This document shows positions 55,009-64,000 of a DNA stretch of 64,000 nt, piece after piece (the stretch's first letter is position 1; the number at the start of each line of letters is the position of its first letter). Made by a program: the position numbers and the translations under genes. This DNA comes from Polysphondylium violaceum (Eukaryota; Evosea; Eumycetozoa; Dictyosteliales; Dictyosteliaceae). Below the pieces are notes generated by a model that did no database searches, was not told where the DNA came from, and was given only the letters and a program-made list of their open reading frames with translations. The stretch covers positions 31,002 to 95,001 of the forward strand of contig AJWJ01000018.1 in NCBI GenBank assembly GCA_000277445.1. The letters run 5' to 3'.

Positions 55009-57347
55009 ATGAAGAGAGATACCAGCTGGCCTGATAGGGTTAAATCTCGAAATCCTGATACCAAGAGTACCACTCTCTTCTCTAAATGGTAATCTAGAAA
55101 TCAATAATTACAAAAGTTTAGTGGTTTAAATTACTGAATTTTGTTTCTTTTAATAATCAGGAAGAGAGATAACGATGACGAGGTGGTGAAATTAAATGTT
55201 TATCAAGATGAAGTTTTTTTATTTAAAAATGAAAATATTCCTGTCGACGTTAGAGGTTTAATATTTTATATTGGTACAGTATATCATCCAACAGAGGAAG
55301 ATGAAGAGGAAGAGGGAGATGAAGAGGAAGAGGAAAAAGAACAACCAGAACAACAACAACTTTACAATTATGATACTTTAAAATCAGATTTCATATCAAT
55401 TGTTTCAAATCTTCCCTCTCATATTAGTCATTTAGATTTCATAATAGAGTCTGATGATATGGGATACTTTCTGTCTTTCTTACCACTATATAAAGAAAAA
55501 GAAGTTGCTGTTCCTACTTCAGTCACTCATCTATCAGTTTCTGGTGTTGATTTATCAAGAGATATTCATATCCCTTCATCAATCACACATCTAACAATTG
55601 ATGGAATCACAGAGGATCATAATATTCCTTCAACTTTACAACATTTATACATTAAAGGCGATTTTTCGACCGATGTTGTATTGCCACAAACAATAACTTC
55701 ACTTCAAATTAAAAAAACAGGGCATCGTTTTAGTACTCATAGGCTCGTTTGTAAACAATTTAAGATTAAGAAATCTTATAAAACATACCCAGAACTTAGA
55801 GATATTTATCAACAATTTGATAAATTACACTATCCCCCAAACTACTACTCTAAAATGAGTTCAGGTTTTTATCGAGACCAATTTTCCTACGAACAACAAA
55901 ATTCACCTATCTTTGATGGTGTATTTGGGTTTGTGAATATCTTCCAAATTCCGATTTTCCAATTCCACCCACAACAAAGACAGTCATGTGGCTATCCAAA
56001 GAACCTTTGAAACCAGATTACATTCCCATAGGGGTCAAAAGATTATTTTTTGGACCACTCTTTAATCGACCAATTGCGGCCAATTGTATACCAGACTCTG
56101 TCGAGTATATCGAGTTTCAAGGTTATGATAGATCCTTGTCAGATATACATTTTCCATCAAATGTTAAAACTCTTATTCTTGGTAACCAATTTAATCAATT
56201 CATCTATGGCTCCGACGAATTACCAAAATCTCTAACGCATTTAGAGATTCATATCGATACTTATGATGTATTCCATTGGATATACATCAATGGATCACTC
56301 CCTATCAATATAACCCATCTTAGAATTAAAACTACCCAACCATTTCGAAAAAGGTTCTCTCTTCCATCGAGTTTAAAGTTTTTAGATATTAAAGCCGAAT
56401 CTCACTATTGGATCTCAATTATGGATAAAGAAGAGTATTATAAAGAATCATTAAAACTACCAGAGATATCAACCAATTGTGGTTTGAAACATATGACAAT
56501 ACGGGGTGATATTGCACATAATCAAAAGATTCCACTTCCATCAAGTCTAACGAGCCTATCTTTCCACAAGTGGTGGAGAAGGTATGATCGAAAAACAACA
56601 ATAGAACCAGTTGATCCCGATCACAATTTTAAATCGATTGTTCCTTCATCTTTAACAATCCTCAAATGTCCCAATCAAAGCTACATTCCACTTGCAAACA
56701 TGTTTACCTATTTAGAGTATACAATAGAACCAAACATCAAAAAAATAGTATTTAAAAACTCCGATAAACCAATCTCTGGCTCCAATCTTCCAATGAGCTT
56801 TGATGTTTGGACAAGTGTTTTTTCTCCCAATTTAGTTGATAAAGTAGATGAGCTACACATAAATGAAGCAGCATATAGTAATGATGATTATCATGAAGTC
56901 AGAAATAGGGTGTCATCATATTCGGCTGTCAAACCAAATTTAAATATAAATGTCAAAAAGTTAAACTTGACTATGATTGCGATACCAGTTGGTTACGTCC
57001 CTTTAAGTGTAACCGAGTTAGGTTTATTTTATGCCCGATACCCATACTCTTCCCCAAAATTACACCCTGGCTCAATCCCTAATAGTGTTAAAACTTTAAC
57101 AAGTGACTGCGGCATAAATGAAAATTTGATACCTCCCTCAGTGGAAATATTTAATTGTTATGGAAATTTAAAATTCAATATCCCACCAACAATTAAAGTA
57201 ATCAATTTAGATTTTAATGAAAATAATCTGTCATATTTACTTCATCAAACTAAAAGAGATGATACCCCACCTCCTAAAATGTATGTGTATATTATTTTAC
57301 CTGTGATTTATTATTTATTTGGTTTTAACAATAATGTAAAAATATAA
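55009..57347 (+). CDS. FNIP-repeat protein, first unit (reading frame breaks)
   Basis: Proposed exon 1 is 55009-55088 (MKRDTSWPDRVKSRN...), spliced in phase to 55161 onward. Residues then show a D/E-rich stretch, followed by repeats such as PTSVTHLSVSG and IPSSITHLTIDG, which are FNIP-type. The frame used up to about 55950 ends at a stop at 56008. A second frame, open from before 55986, carries on with IPIGVKRLFFGPLFNRPI and LPKSLTHLEIHI, clear FNIP repeats. A frameshift near 55925-55975, or a poor 59-bp intron ending AAAG, is needed to join them. That segment is not A+T-rich enough for an intron. FNIP repeats are leucine-rich-like repeats of dictyostelids and their viruses; function is unknown. 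It may be a recent pseudogene. Confidence 0.6.
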
Positions 57348-57353
57348 TTTTAG

Positions 57354-59415
57354 AATTAATTCATACGATGGTAATAATTCAGATTCATTTTTTGTAATTT
57401 GGAGAAATCATTATTTGAAAGACCAAATAATGAAACTGAATTATCCATCAATATTTATTCCAAAAGATGTTGATCAAGTAATAGAAGCCCAAAATAGATT
57501 TATAAATGTAACACTAATATTTGAAAATATCAAGTTATTTACAAAAGAAATGTTTCCAAATAATTGTAAAAATATTCAAGGTGTCCAAATTAATTTTGAT
57601 AATCATTATGGTGAACATCAAACAGATCTTTTATCAATTTTACCGAGAGGGATTACAAGATTAAGTATTATACACTTTAAAAACATAAAAATACCAACAT
57701 GGATAACACATTTAGAACTTGTTAAATCTAATTATTACTATACTGATTTAAAATCTCTTCAAATCCCACCATCAGTTACTCACCTTACTCTTTTGGGATT
57801 TAAACCAATAACCAAACAAATAATTAATAACATGGTTCCTTCAGCTGTAGTTTGTCTTGGACTTGATACTGCAGAAATTGAAAAAGACTCTATTCCATCT
57901 ACAATCACCTCCATCCAAATTAAAAAATGTGAGAATATTTTCCTCCGTTGTTCTTTTGAAGAAGTTATCCCAATCACTGTAAAAAGAATTTCTTTTTCAA
58001 CTCAAGACTTTTCGACTGTACAAAAATTCTCTGAATTTGTTTCAAGTAGACTAGATAATATTGAAATCTATGACAAAAAGAAAACTATTTCCCCAAAAAC
58101 AAAAACAGTGATTTGGTCAGAAAATGAACCAATATTTGAAGGACAAATACCAAATCATATTTCAAGAATAATATTTGGTAAGCACTTTGACCAACCAATA
58201 GTTGAAAACTCAATTCCGAATTCTGTGAAAGAGATTTATTTTGGCGAAAAGTTTAGCCAATCACTTTCAAATGTTGTTCTTCCCCCCTCAATAACATCCA
58301 TTACACTTGGTGGATATTATCGGAAAGGTCTAAACTTTGATATGCTGCCATCCAGTGTGAAGTACCTTGCCTTTTACGATAATGGTATACATAAAATTAA
58401 GACAATTCCTAAAACAGTTTCTCATATTTGTTTCTTTAGTAGGAATAGTAATACGTCTTTTCCAACTCCATCCCATGTTGAACATATTAAAGTTGTGGAT
58501 TCTGTAAAAATTAGACCTTACACTGATAAATCTTTTATCAATTTGTCACCAGTCGTTAGAAGTATTCAGATAGAAGGTACAATTAAATTTATTGATAAAA
58601 TAGAAACTCTTGAACAAGATGAAGAAGAATTAATTAAACCTTTTGGTCAAGATTTACAAGTAAATTTAGTATCAAAGTCAGACTGCAAACTCAATGATTT
58701 TTTGAAACCAGGTTCATTGATTTCAAATATCAAATCTATAGAATTTCCTAATTATTACCAACAAATTATTTTACCAGGTGCATTGCCAGAGAGTGTCACC
58801 AAAGTTAATTTGCCCTTAGATTTTACAAGGCAATTTGCTCCACCTCCTTTTCTTAAAATCCTACATTTAGGACACAAATTAAATTATCCAATACAACTAC
58901 CAAACACCATTGAACAATTAACTATCTCAAAGTCATTTTCATTTCCAATTGGATTCTTTCCACAAAATCTAAAGATTATCATTTTCAATTGTGAACAATT
59001 TGAAGAAAAATTCGAAGCAGGTATTTTCCCAGACAGCGTAGAGGAGATCCACTTTCATGCATGTTATCCATTTGCTTTTCGTGAAAATACTCTTCCACGC
59101 AATCTCAAAGCATTGAGCTGTGATTACTATTGTGACCTTTTTGAATTCTTGCCAAAATCAATTCAAGAATTAAACTTTATCACAAAAACATATCAAGAGG
59201 GACTTTATTCTGAAATCAGTGCAAAAGATCTACCTCCATCTCTCACTAAACTAACACTGGCTAGGAAACAACCAATCCAAGATTTAGAATATTTACCTCC
59301 AACTATAAAGTACTTGAAACTCGGTGAATACTTTAAAGGTAAAATACCAAACACTGTAGAAACATTAAAACTACCATTTTATCATAAAACACCACTTGCT
59401 TATATTTTTAAATAA
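57354..59415 (+). CDS. FNIP-repeat protein, second unit
   Basis: An open frame follows a clear acceptor (TTTTAG at 57353) and joins in phase to the exon ending at 57280. It begins INSYDGNNSDSFFVIWRNHY; FFVIWRNHYLKDQI is the usual start of a separate FNIP protein. So two tandem family members appear fused, or the second has an unseen first exon. Repeats such as IPNHISRIIFGKHFDQPI, IPNSVKEIYFG and LPPSITSITLGG run to the stop. No ATG precedes the WRN motif in this frame; the first in-frame ATG is in DQIMKLNYPS. Length of this unit is about 686 codons. Confidence 0.65.
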
Positions 59416-59727
59416 ATAAAATAAATAGAAATAGATTCAATTAAATTGGCCAAAGAGTTATTCAAAATATCGTTGGCAAACAAATAAATCATGGAAAAAA
59501 AGAATTTGGATAATATAAAAAAATATTATTATTTAATTTAAATCGAAACAAACACCCATCAACACTTGATTTTATTTAAATATAGGAATTGGTGAGAAAA
59601 ATATAAAAAAGTTATTTGTATTTGAATCAAAAGCCCAAATTGATTCAGATACATTTTTTTTTTTCATTTAATTTTTTTTAAATTTTTTTTGTTTTTTTTG
59701 TGTAACTTTTCAAATGACAACAATTGT
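59416..59727. other. Intergenic between convergent genes
   Basis: A+T-rich 312-bp spacer between the FNIP stop and the eIF4G stop, with T runs near 59655-59700. No gene was seen. Confidence 0.5.
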
Positions 59728-62700
59728 TTAGAGTTGAATGGCACCTAAAAAACTATCCAATTCTTTGTTATAATTGGTAGTCGAACTTGTAATTTCCTTT
59801 TCAGCAGTATTGGAAAAGAAAGATGAAAACTTGATTTTGTTATCTGTAAAAACAGAAGCAGCCTTTTTCATATCTTTAAATTGTAAAATGAATTCAAAGA
59901 TAATCTTTGAAATGGTAGGACCACAATTGTCAACTTGGCTGGCAAGAGATTGAGCGACCGATGAGAGTGGTAATAAATTGAGTGTGTAAAATTGATACAT
60001 GGTGCTGGCAACGGTTTTGTAAGCAGCTGGTCTATCTTCAAAGAGGTCAACAAGTGAGCCACAAAACATTTCATATCCAGATTTAAAGTGTTGTTCGGTG
60101 AATATTGAAAACTCTTGAATCAAAGCGAGGAGTAATTGAACCAAAAGTTTTTCAGTTTGAGGTTTTTCAGTGGCACGTGTGAGAATATGTGAGATTACGT
60201 TTGTATATAAATCAGCAGATGGTACATCTAATTTGATACATTCATAAAATTCTGCTGGATCTTGTAATGATAGATATTCATTGACATTGTCATCAATCAT
60301 AGTTTTAATTTTATCCCAACCAGATGTATTGCTATTTGATGAAGAAGTATTGGATGATAATGGTACAGATGAGTTATTATTTTGATTATTATTGTTTTGA
60401 TTATATTTGTTATTCATATTATTCATATTGTTAAAGTTGTTATATTGACCTTGTTGTGGATATTTGTTGTTGTTGTTCATCATACCATTGTTCATAAAAC
60501 CTGCGGGTGGTTTATTCATAGCTGGATTCTTGTTGTACATCATTGGAGGTGGTTGATTATTCTTTGGTGGTTGATTCTTTGTAAAGGAATTTGTATTAAA
60601 AGCCATTTGGAACATATTTGTATTTGTAGAATTCTTTTTAACACCAGTCATATTCTTTCTATCATTATCATTGGAGCTGCTTCCCTTGTTGATGGAATTT
60701 TCAACCTCTTTCATTGTCTTGGCAGATTCATCAACTTTTGGAATCCAACTATTTTCCTTTAAGTCCAAAACATTTTGCATCAAGAATTTGATACGTTGAG
60801 ACAATTGTGGAGAGTCAATGAGTTGGGTCATTCTAGCGCAATAGGAATTTAAATAATCTGCGGCTTGTGTATTTTGACTGATTGGTCTACCCACGATGGA
60901 AAGTAATTTACAGAAACATTCCAATTTGAGTTCAATTGGCTTTTGTAATTCGCCCATCAAGGAGATCAAAATACCATGAATAACTCTTTCTACCAACATA
61001 CCTTGTTTAAAGAGTTCACCAATGAATTTGATGAGACCAAATACCTTTTTTCTTTCAATGTATTGCTTCTCTTCAAAGTCTGTACGTTCTTGACCGGTTA
61101 AATTCTCTGGAACTTGATCAAATGATTCAAATTTAATCTTTTCATATTCTTTTTGACAAGTAGACAAGAGAAGAGATCTAAAATTGATTTTGAGCTGGTG
61201 TTCTTGATCAAATGCCTCTGCACCCTTTTTGTCGAGTGCTTGATAGGCAGCCAATTCTTCTTCGGAGAGGTTTTCAATGGTTTGTTTCTTCTTTTCCTCT
61301 TTTTTACTCTTTTCAAATTCAAAGATATGTTTGCAAAGATTGGAATACATGGTACAGAACTTAGCCTCATTGATTGCCTTTTCAAAGATAAGATCAATGG
61401 TGCCTCTGTGAATTTCTTCATCTTCTACAATACCAAGTTCCAAAAGTTCACGGGTGAGTACATCAAATTTCTCTGGTGAAATTTTGTTTAAAATGAATTT
61501 AGCCTTTCTTAGAGTCATTTGACTGGAACTAAGAGCTGCAACTTTGGTTGGAATCCAACGATTTTCATTGACTGGCTGAGAACTAATTGGTGGTTGAACA
61601 CCTTGGTTGTTGTACATTGAATATTGTTGTTGTTGATGTTGATGAAGTTGTTGCTGATAATTGAAATTACCACCTTGTTGTTGTGGATATTTGTTGTTGT
61701 AATTTGGATTAAAACCTTTGGGTGGATATTTCATGTTCATTTGTGGTGGATACTTCATGTTCATTTGTTGTGGATATTGTGGCATGTTCATGTTCATATT
61801 CATATTCATACCACCTTTATTGATCTTGTTATTTGATCTATTGAGTGGCATGTTTGTGGTTTCAATTTGGTTCTTCATATCCTTGAGAATGGTAGGTTCT
61901 TCAACGTTTTTAGGTTTAAGGGACATCATAATTTCTTTACTGTATACAATCTTTTCACCACTGTTTCTAAATGGAATTGAGGGAGGAAGAGATGATGATG
62001 AGGTATTTAAATTTTCGGTTGATGGAGTTAAATTTAAACCTTCTTCTGCTTTCTTTTCCCATTCTTCTTCCTCTTCTTCTTCTTGTTTAGTAGCAGTAGT
62101 AGCAGTAGAAGTAGAAGTGGTGGTAGCAGTAGTAGAATCTTTTTCCACATCCTTTGAACTGCTACTACTACTGTTATCATTGCTAGTACTTGAATTATTT
62201 GATTCAACAACTTTTTCATCCTTAATTGAAACCTTTGAAATAGCATCAACTACAGATTCTACGCTCTTTTGTTGCTCAACAGTTTCATTCTTTTCTTTTG
62301 GCTTGGATTCTTCTTTTGTTGAGGTAGTAGCTACTGGTGCAACTTCTTTTTTTTCTTCTTCTTTTGGTTTTTCTGCCTCTTTTTCAACAGATTTATTTGT
62401 AGTTTCAGCTTCAGTTGTTGTTTCAGCTTTTGCAACTTCTTTCTTTTCTTCCTTTTTATCTTCAGTAGCAGCAACAACAGCAGCGGCGGCTGTTGGTGTA
62501 GCTGGAGTTGGAGTTGATGTAGTCGATTCTGTTGCTGGAGTTGTAGAAGTAGAATCCTTTTTCTTTCTCAAATTCAGATTACCAGCACTAAAACTATAAA
62601 CATAACCAGGGGTCGATGTTGTGGCTGCTGGTGTTGTAGTAGTTGTAGTTGTTGCTGGTGAGGTAGCTGTTGTTGCAGAAACTGGAGCTGGTGTTGATGG

Positions 62701-63746
62701 TGATGAGGGTGTTGTGGTAGTTGTTGAAGTAGTTGTTGATGATGAGGATGAAGAAGAAGATGGATTTACTGGATTTACTTTTTCATTTGTATTTGGATCA
62801 ATGATATCTAAAACTTTTTTTGGGGGTGGGCTTGGAGTTTGAAGAGGCATTGCTCCGCTTGGGGATGCTGGACCTATTAATGGTGATGATAAAGTTAGTT
62901 TTATCAAACTAATTTTTAAATAAAAAAAGTACATATATCTATAAAAAAATAAAAAAACATACCAGGATAATACATTGGTCTTCCATATTGAGAGAACATT
63001 TGATTTGGATACATCATTTCACCTTGTGGACTTGGTACCATATTTGGTGGCATTTTACCAATGTTTGGTGAATATCCCTGTATATATGGTGGTGGAACTT
63101 GTTGTTGAGGTTGTGGAGCACCTTGTAAAATTCTTTTATCACCACTGGGTGTAAAACCAGCCAATTTTGCATTTTGTTCCTCTAGTGAAGGTGGGGCAGA
63201 GGTAGTTCTTTTAATTGCTTGTACCATAGTAGCATGTTGATTGACTGATGGTTTTACTGGAGTTTGACCCTTTCTATTTGGTGTTCCTGTTGGTGTTGTG
63301 GTTGATGATTGGGATGGTGTAGTTGGTTGCTGTTGTGGTGGGACATTTGATGATACGGGTGATTGAGGTGAGGCAACCGATGAAGGACCAGTGGGTGTGG
63401 TTGGTATTGAATTGTTACTGTGTCCTGTTGGTGAAGTGGGTGGTGGTTGTTGATGGAATTGTGGTTGTTGGTAACCTGGTGGAGGGATATTTGTATAATG
63501 TTGTTGTGGTTGATATTGATGGTGTTGGGGTGAAATGGGATGAACTATATTAGGTGATTGTTGATGTATGGGTGGTACAAATTGTTGTTGTGATCCAACA
63601 TATGGAGGATAACCAAATTGTGGAGGAGGTGGGCCGTATGTATGATACTGTGGTTGTTGGGGATATTGATGGTAAATATGTGGTTGTTGCTGTTGTGGTG
63701 GTTGTCTGTAGTTGTTGTTATTATTTGTATATGGTTGTCTAATCAT
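59728..63746 (-). CDS. eif4g: Translation initiation factor eIF4G
   Basis: Two main exons on the minus strand, 63746-62963 and 62873-59728, give 1309 aa. The first 260 residues are Gln/Pro-rich, and the next 300 Thr/Ser/Lys-rich. A KIVYSKEIMMSLKPK segment (about 568-582) fits the eIF4E-binding site YxxxxL-phi with Met at the Leu position. The MIF4G HEAT domain starts near KAKFILNKISPEKFDVL (about 715) and runs to about 970. An MA3 domain lies at about 1116-1250 (VNEYLSLQDPAEFYECI). eIF4G bridges eIF4E, eIF4A and eIF3 at mRNA caps. An upstream exon, 63917-63901 (MNTGK), could splice to 63738 in frame, replacing the first two codons. Family is firm; the start is not. Confidence 0.88.
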
Positions 63747-64000
63747 GTAGTAAAAGTGTATATATAATTAGTATTATTATTATATAGTAGTCGAGTCGTA
63801 GTATTAAAGATGATGTATGTGTCGGTGTATAAACTCTAGAATTTATCTATCTGTCTATCTGTGTGTAATTATCTGAATAAATAAATAAATAAAAAGTTAC
63901 CTTTTTCCTGTGTTCATTTAAATTGATTTGCAAAAGTTTTTGAAAAATAGGAAATAGAGTAGAAAATAAATATTAATAAGTTGCTGGTTATTTTTTTTTT
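63747..64000. other. eIF4G 5' region, possible short first exon
   Basis: Non-coding or 5' leader. On the minus strand ATGAACACAGGAAAAAG (63917-63901) is followed by GTAACT. A matching acceptor (ATTAG) lies inside the otherwise assigned start codons at 63746-63739. TCTATCTGTCTATCTG repeats and an (AATA)n stretch lie at about 63845-63895. Confidence 0.4.

Noticed and set aside
61718-62599. 293-codon plus-strand frame opposite eIF4G
   Set aside because: An antisense shadow of Thr/Ser/Lys-rich codons (Val/Phe/Ser output) with no domain.

Overview
This window is nuclear DNA of a dictyostelid social amoeba. Non-coding DNA is extremely A+T-rich with long A and T runs. Coding regions carry Asn (AAT/AAC), Gln (CAA), Thr (ACA) and Ser homopeptides. 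Introns are short, mostly 50-150 bp, with GTAAGT/GTATGT donors. There are dictyostelid-type families (FNIP repeats, TIG-domain surface proteins, polyN transcription factors) and no operons. I cannot fix the species. The relatively GC-balanced coding DNA and several unusually long introns suggest it need not be D. discoideum.

Layout. 0-9 kb: the C-terminal end of a PARP, an F-box/WD40 protein with a lamin-like CaaX end, prohibitin-1, a decayed secreted-protein pseudogene, a PB1-domain protein, and a DUF84-type ITP/XTP phosphatase split by a 494-bp intron. 9-24 kb: a papain-family protease, an LRR protein, folliculin, ornithine decarboxylase, the ribosome-assembly WD protein NSA1/WDR74 head-to-head with the tRNA m5C methyltransferase NSUN6, and a secreted Cys-rich protein. 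24-31 kb: a five-exon TRIM37-like protein (RING, B-box, coiled coil, MATH, long acidic tail), oligoribonuclease, and ribosomal protein eS30, whose 461-bp intron follows the fourth coding base. 31-46 kb: a TIG-domain surface protein with a probable GPI anchor, then two large low-complexity transcription factors (an atypical homeobox protein and a FAR1/CARF-like zinc-binding protein) flanked by 1.9 and 2.9 kb deserts, then a Ras GTPase with Ala at the Gly13 position and no CaaX box. 46-54 kb: dynactin p150 with an intron made almost wholly of CAA repeats, and RIO1 kinase. 53.7-59.4 kb: a decayed Arf gene, other remnants, and two FNIP-repeat units joined by a phase-compatible intron, with a frame break in the first. 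59.7-64 kb: eIF4G.

There is no single pathway. Many genes serve ribosome production or translation (eS30, NSA1/WDR74, RIO1, NSUN6, eIF4G) and others RNA turnover or polyamines (oligoribonuclease, ODC). Packing is tight: convergent gene ends lie 62-222 bp apart, and divergent promoters are as short as 201 bp. The points I would pursue first are the TRIM37 orthologue, the CaaX-tailed F-box protein, the intronic CAA repeat in dynactin, the protein-like reading frames inside the eS30 intron, the CpG-rich short motif shared between introns and an intergenic region, and the pseudogene-rich FNIP locus. Splice sites were placed by eye from frame continuity and GT..AG ends, so boundaries should be treated as models.
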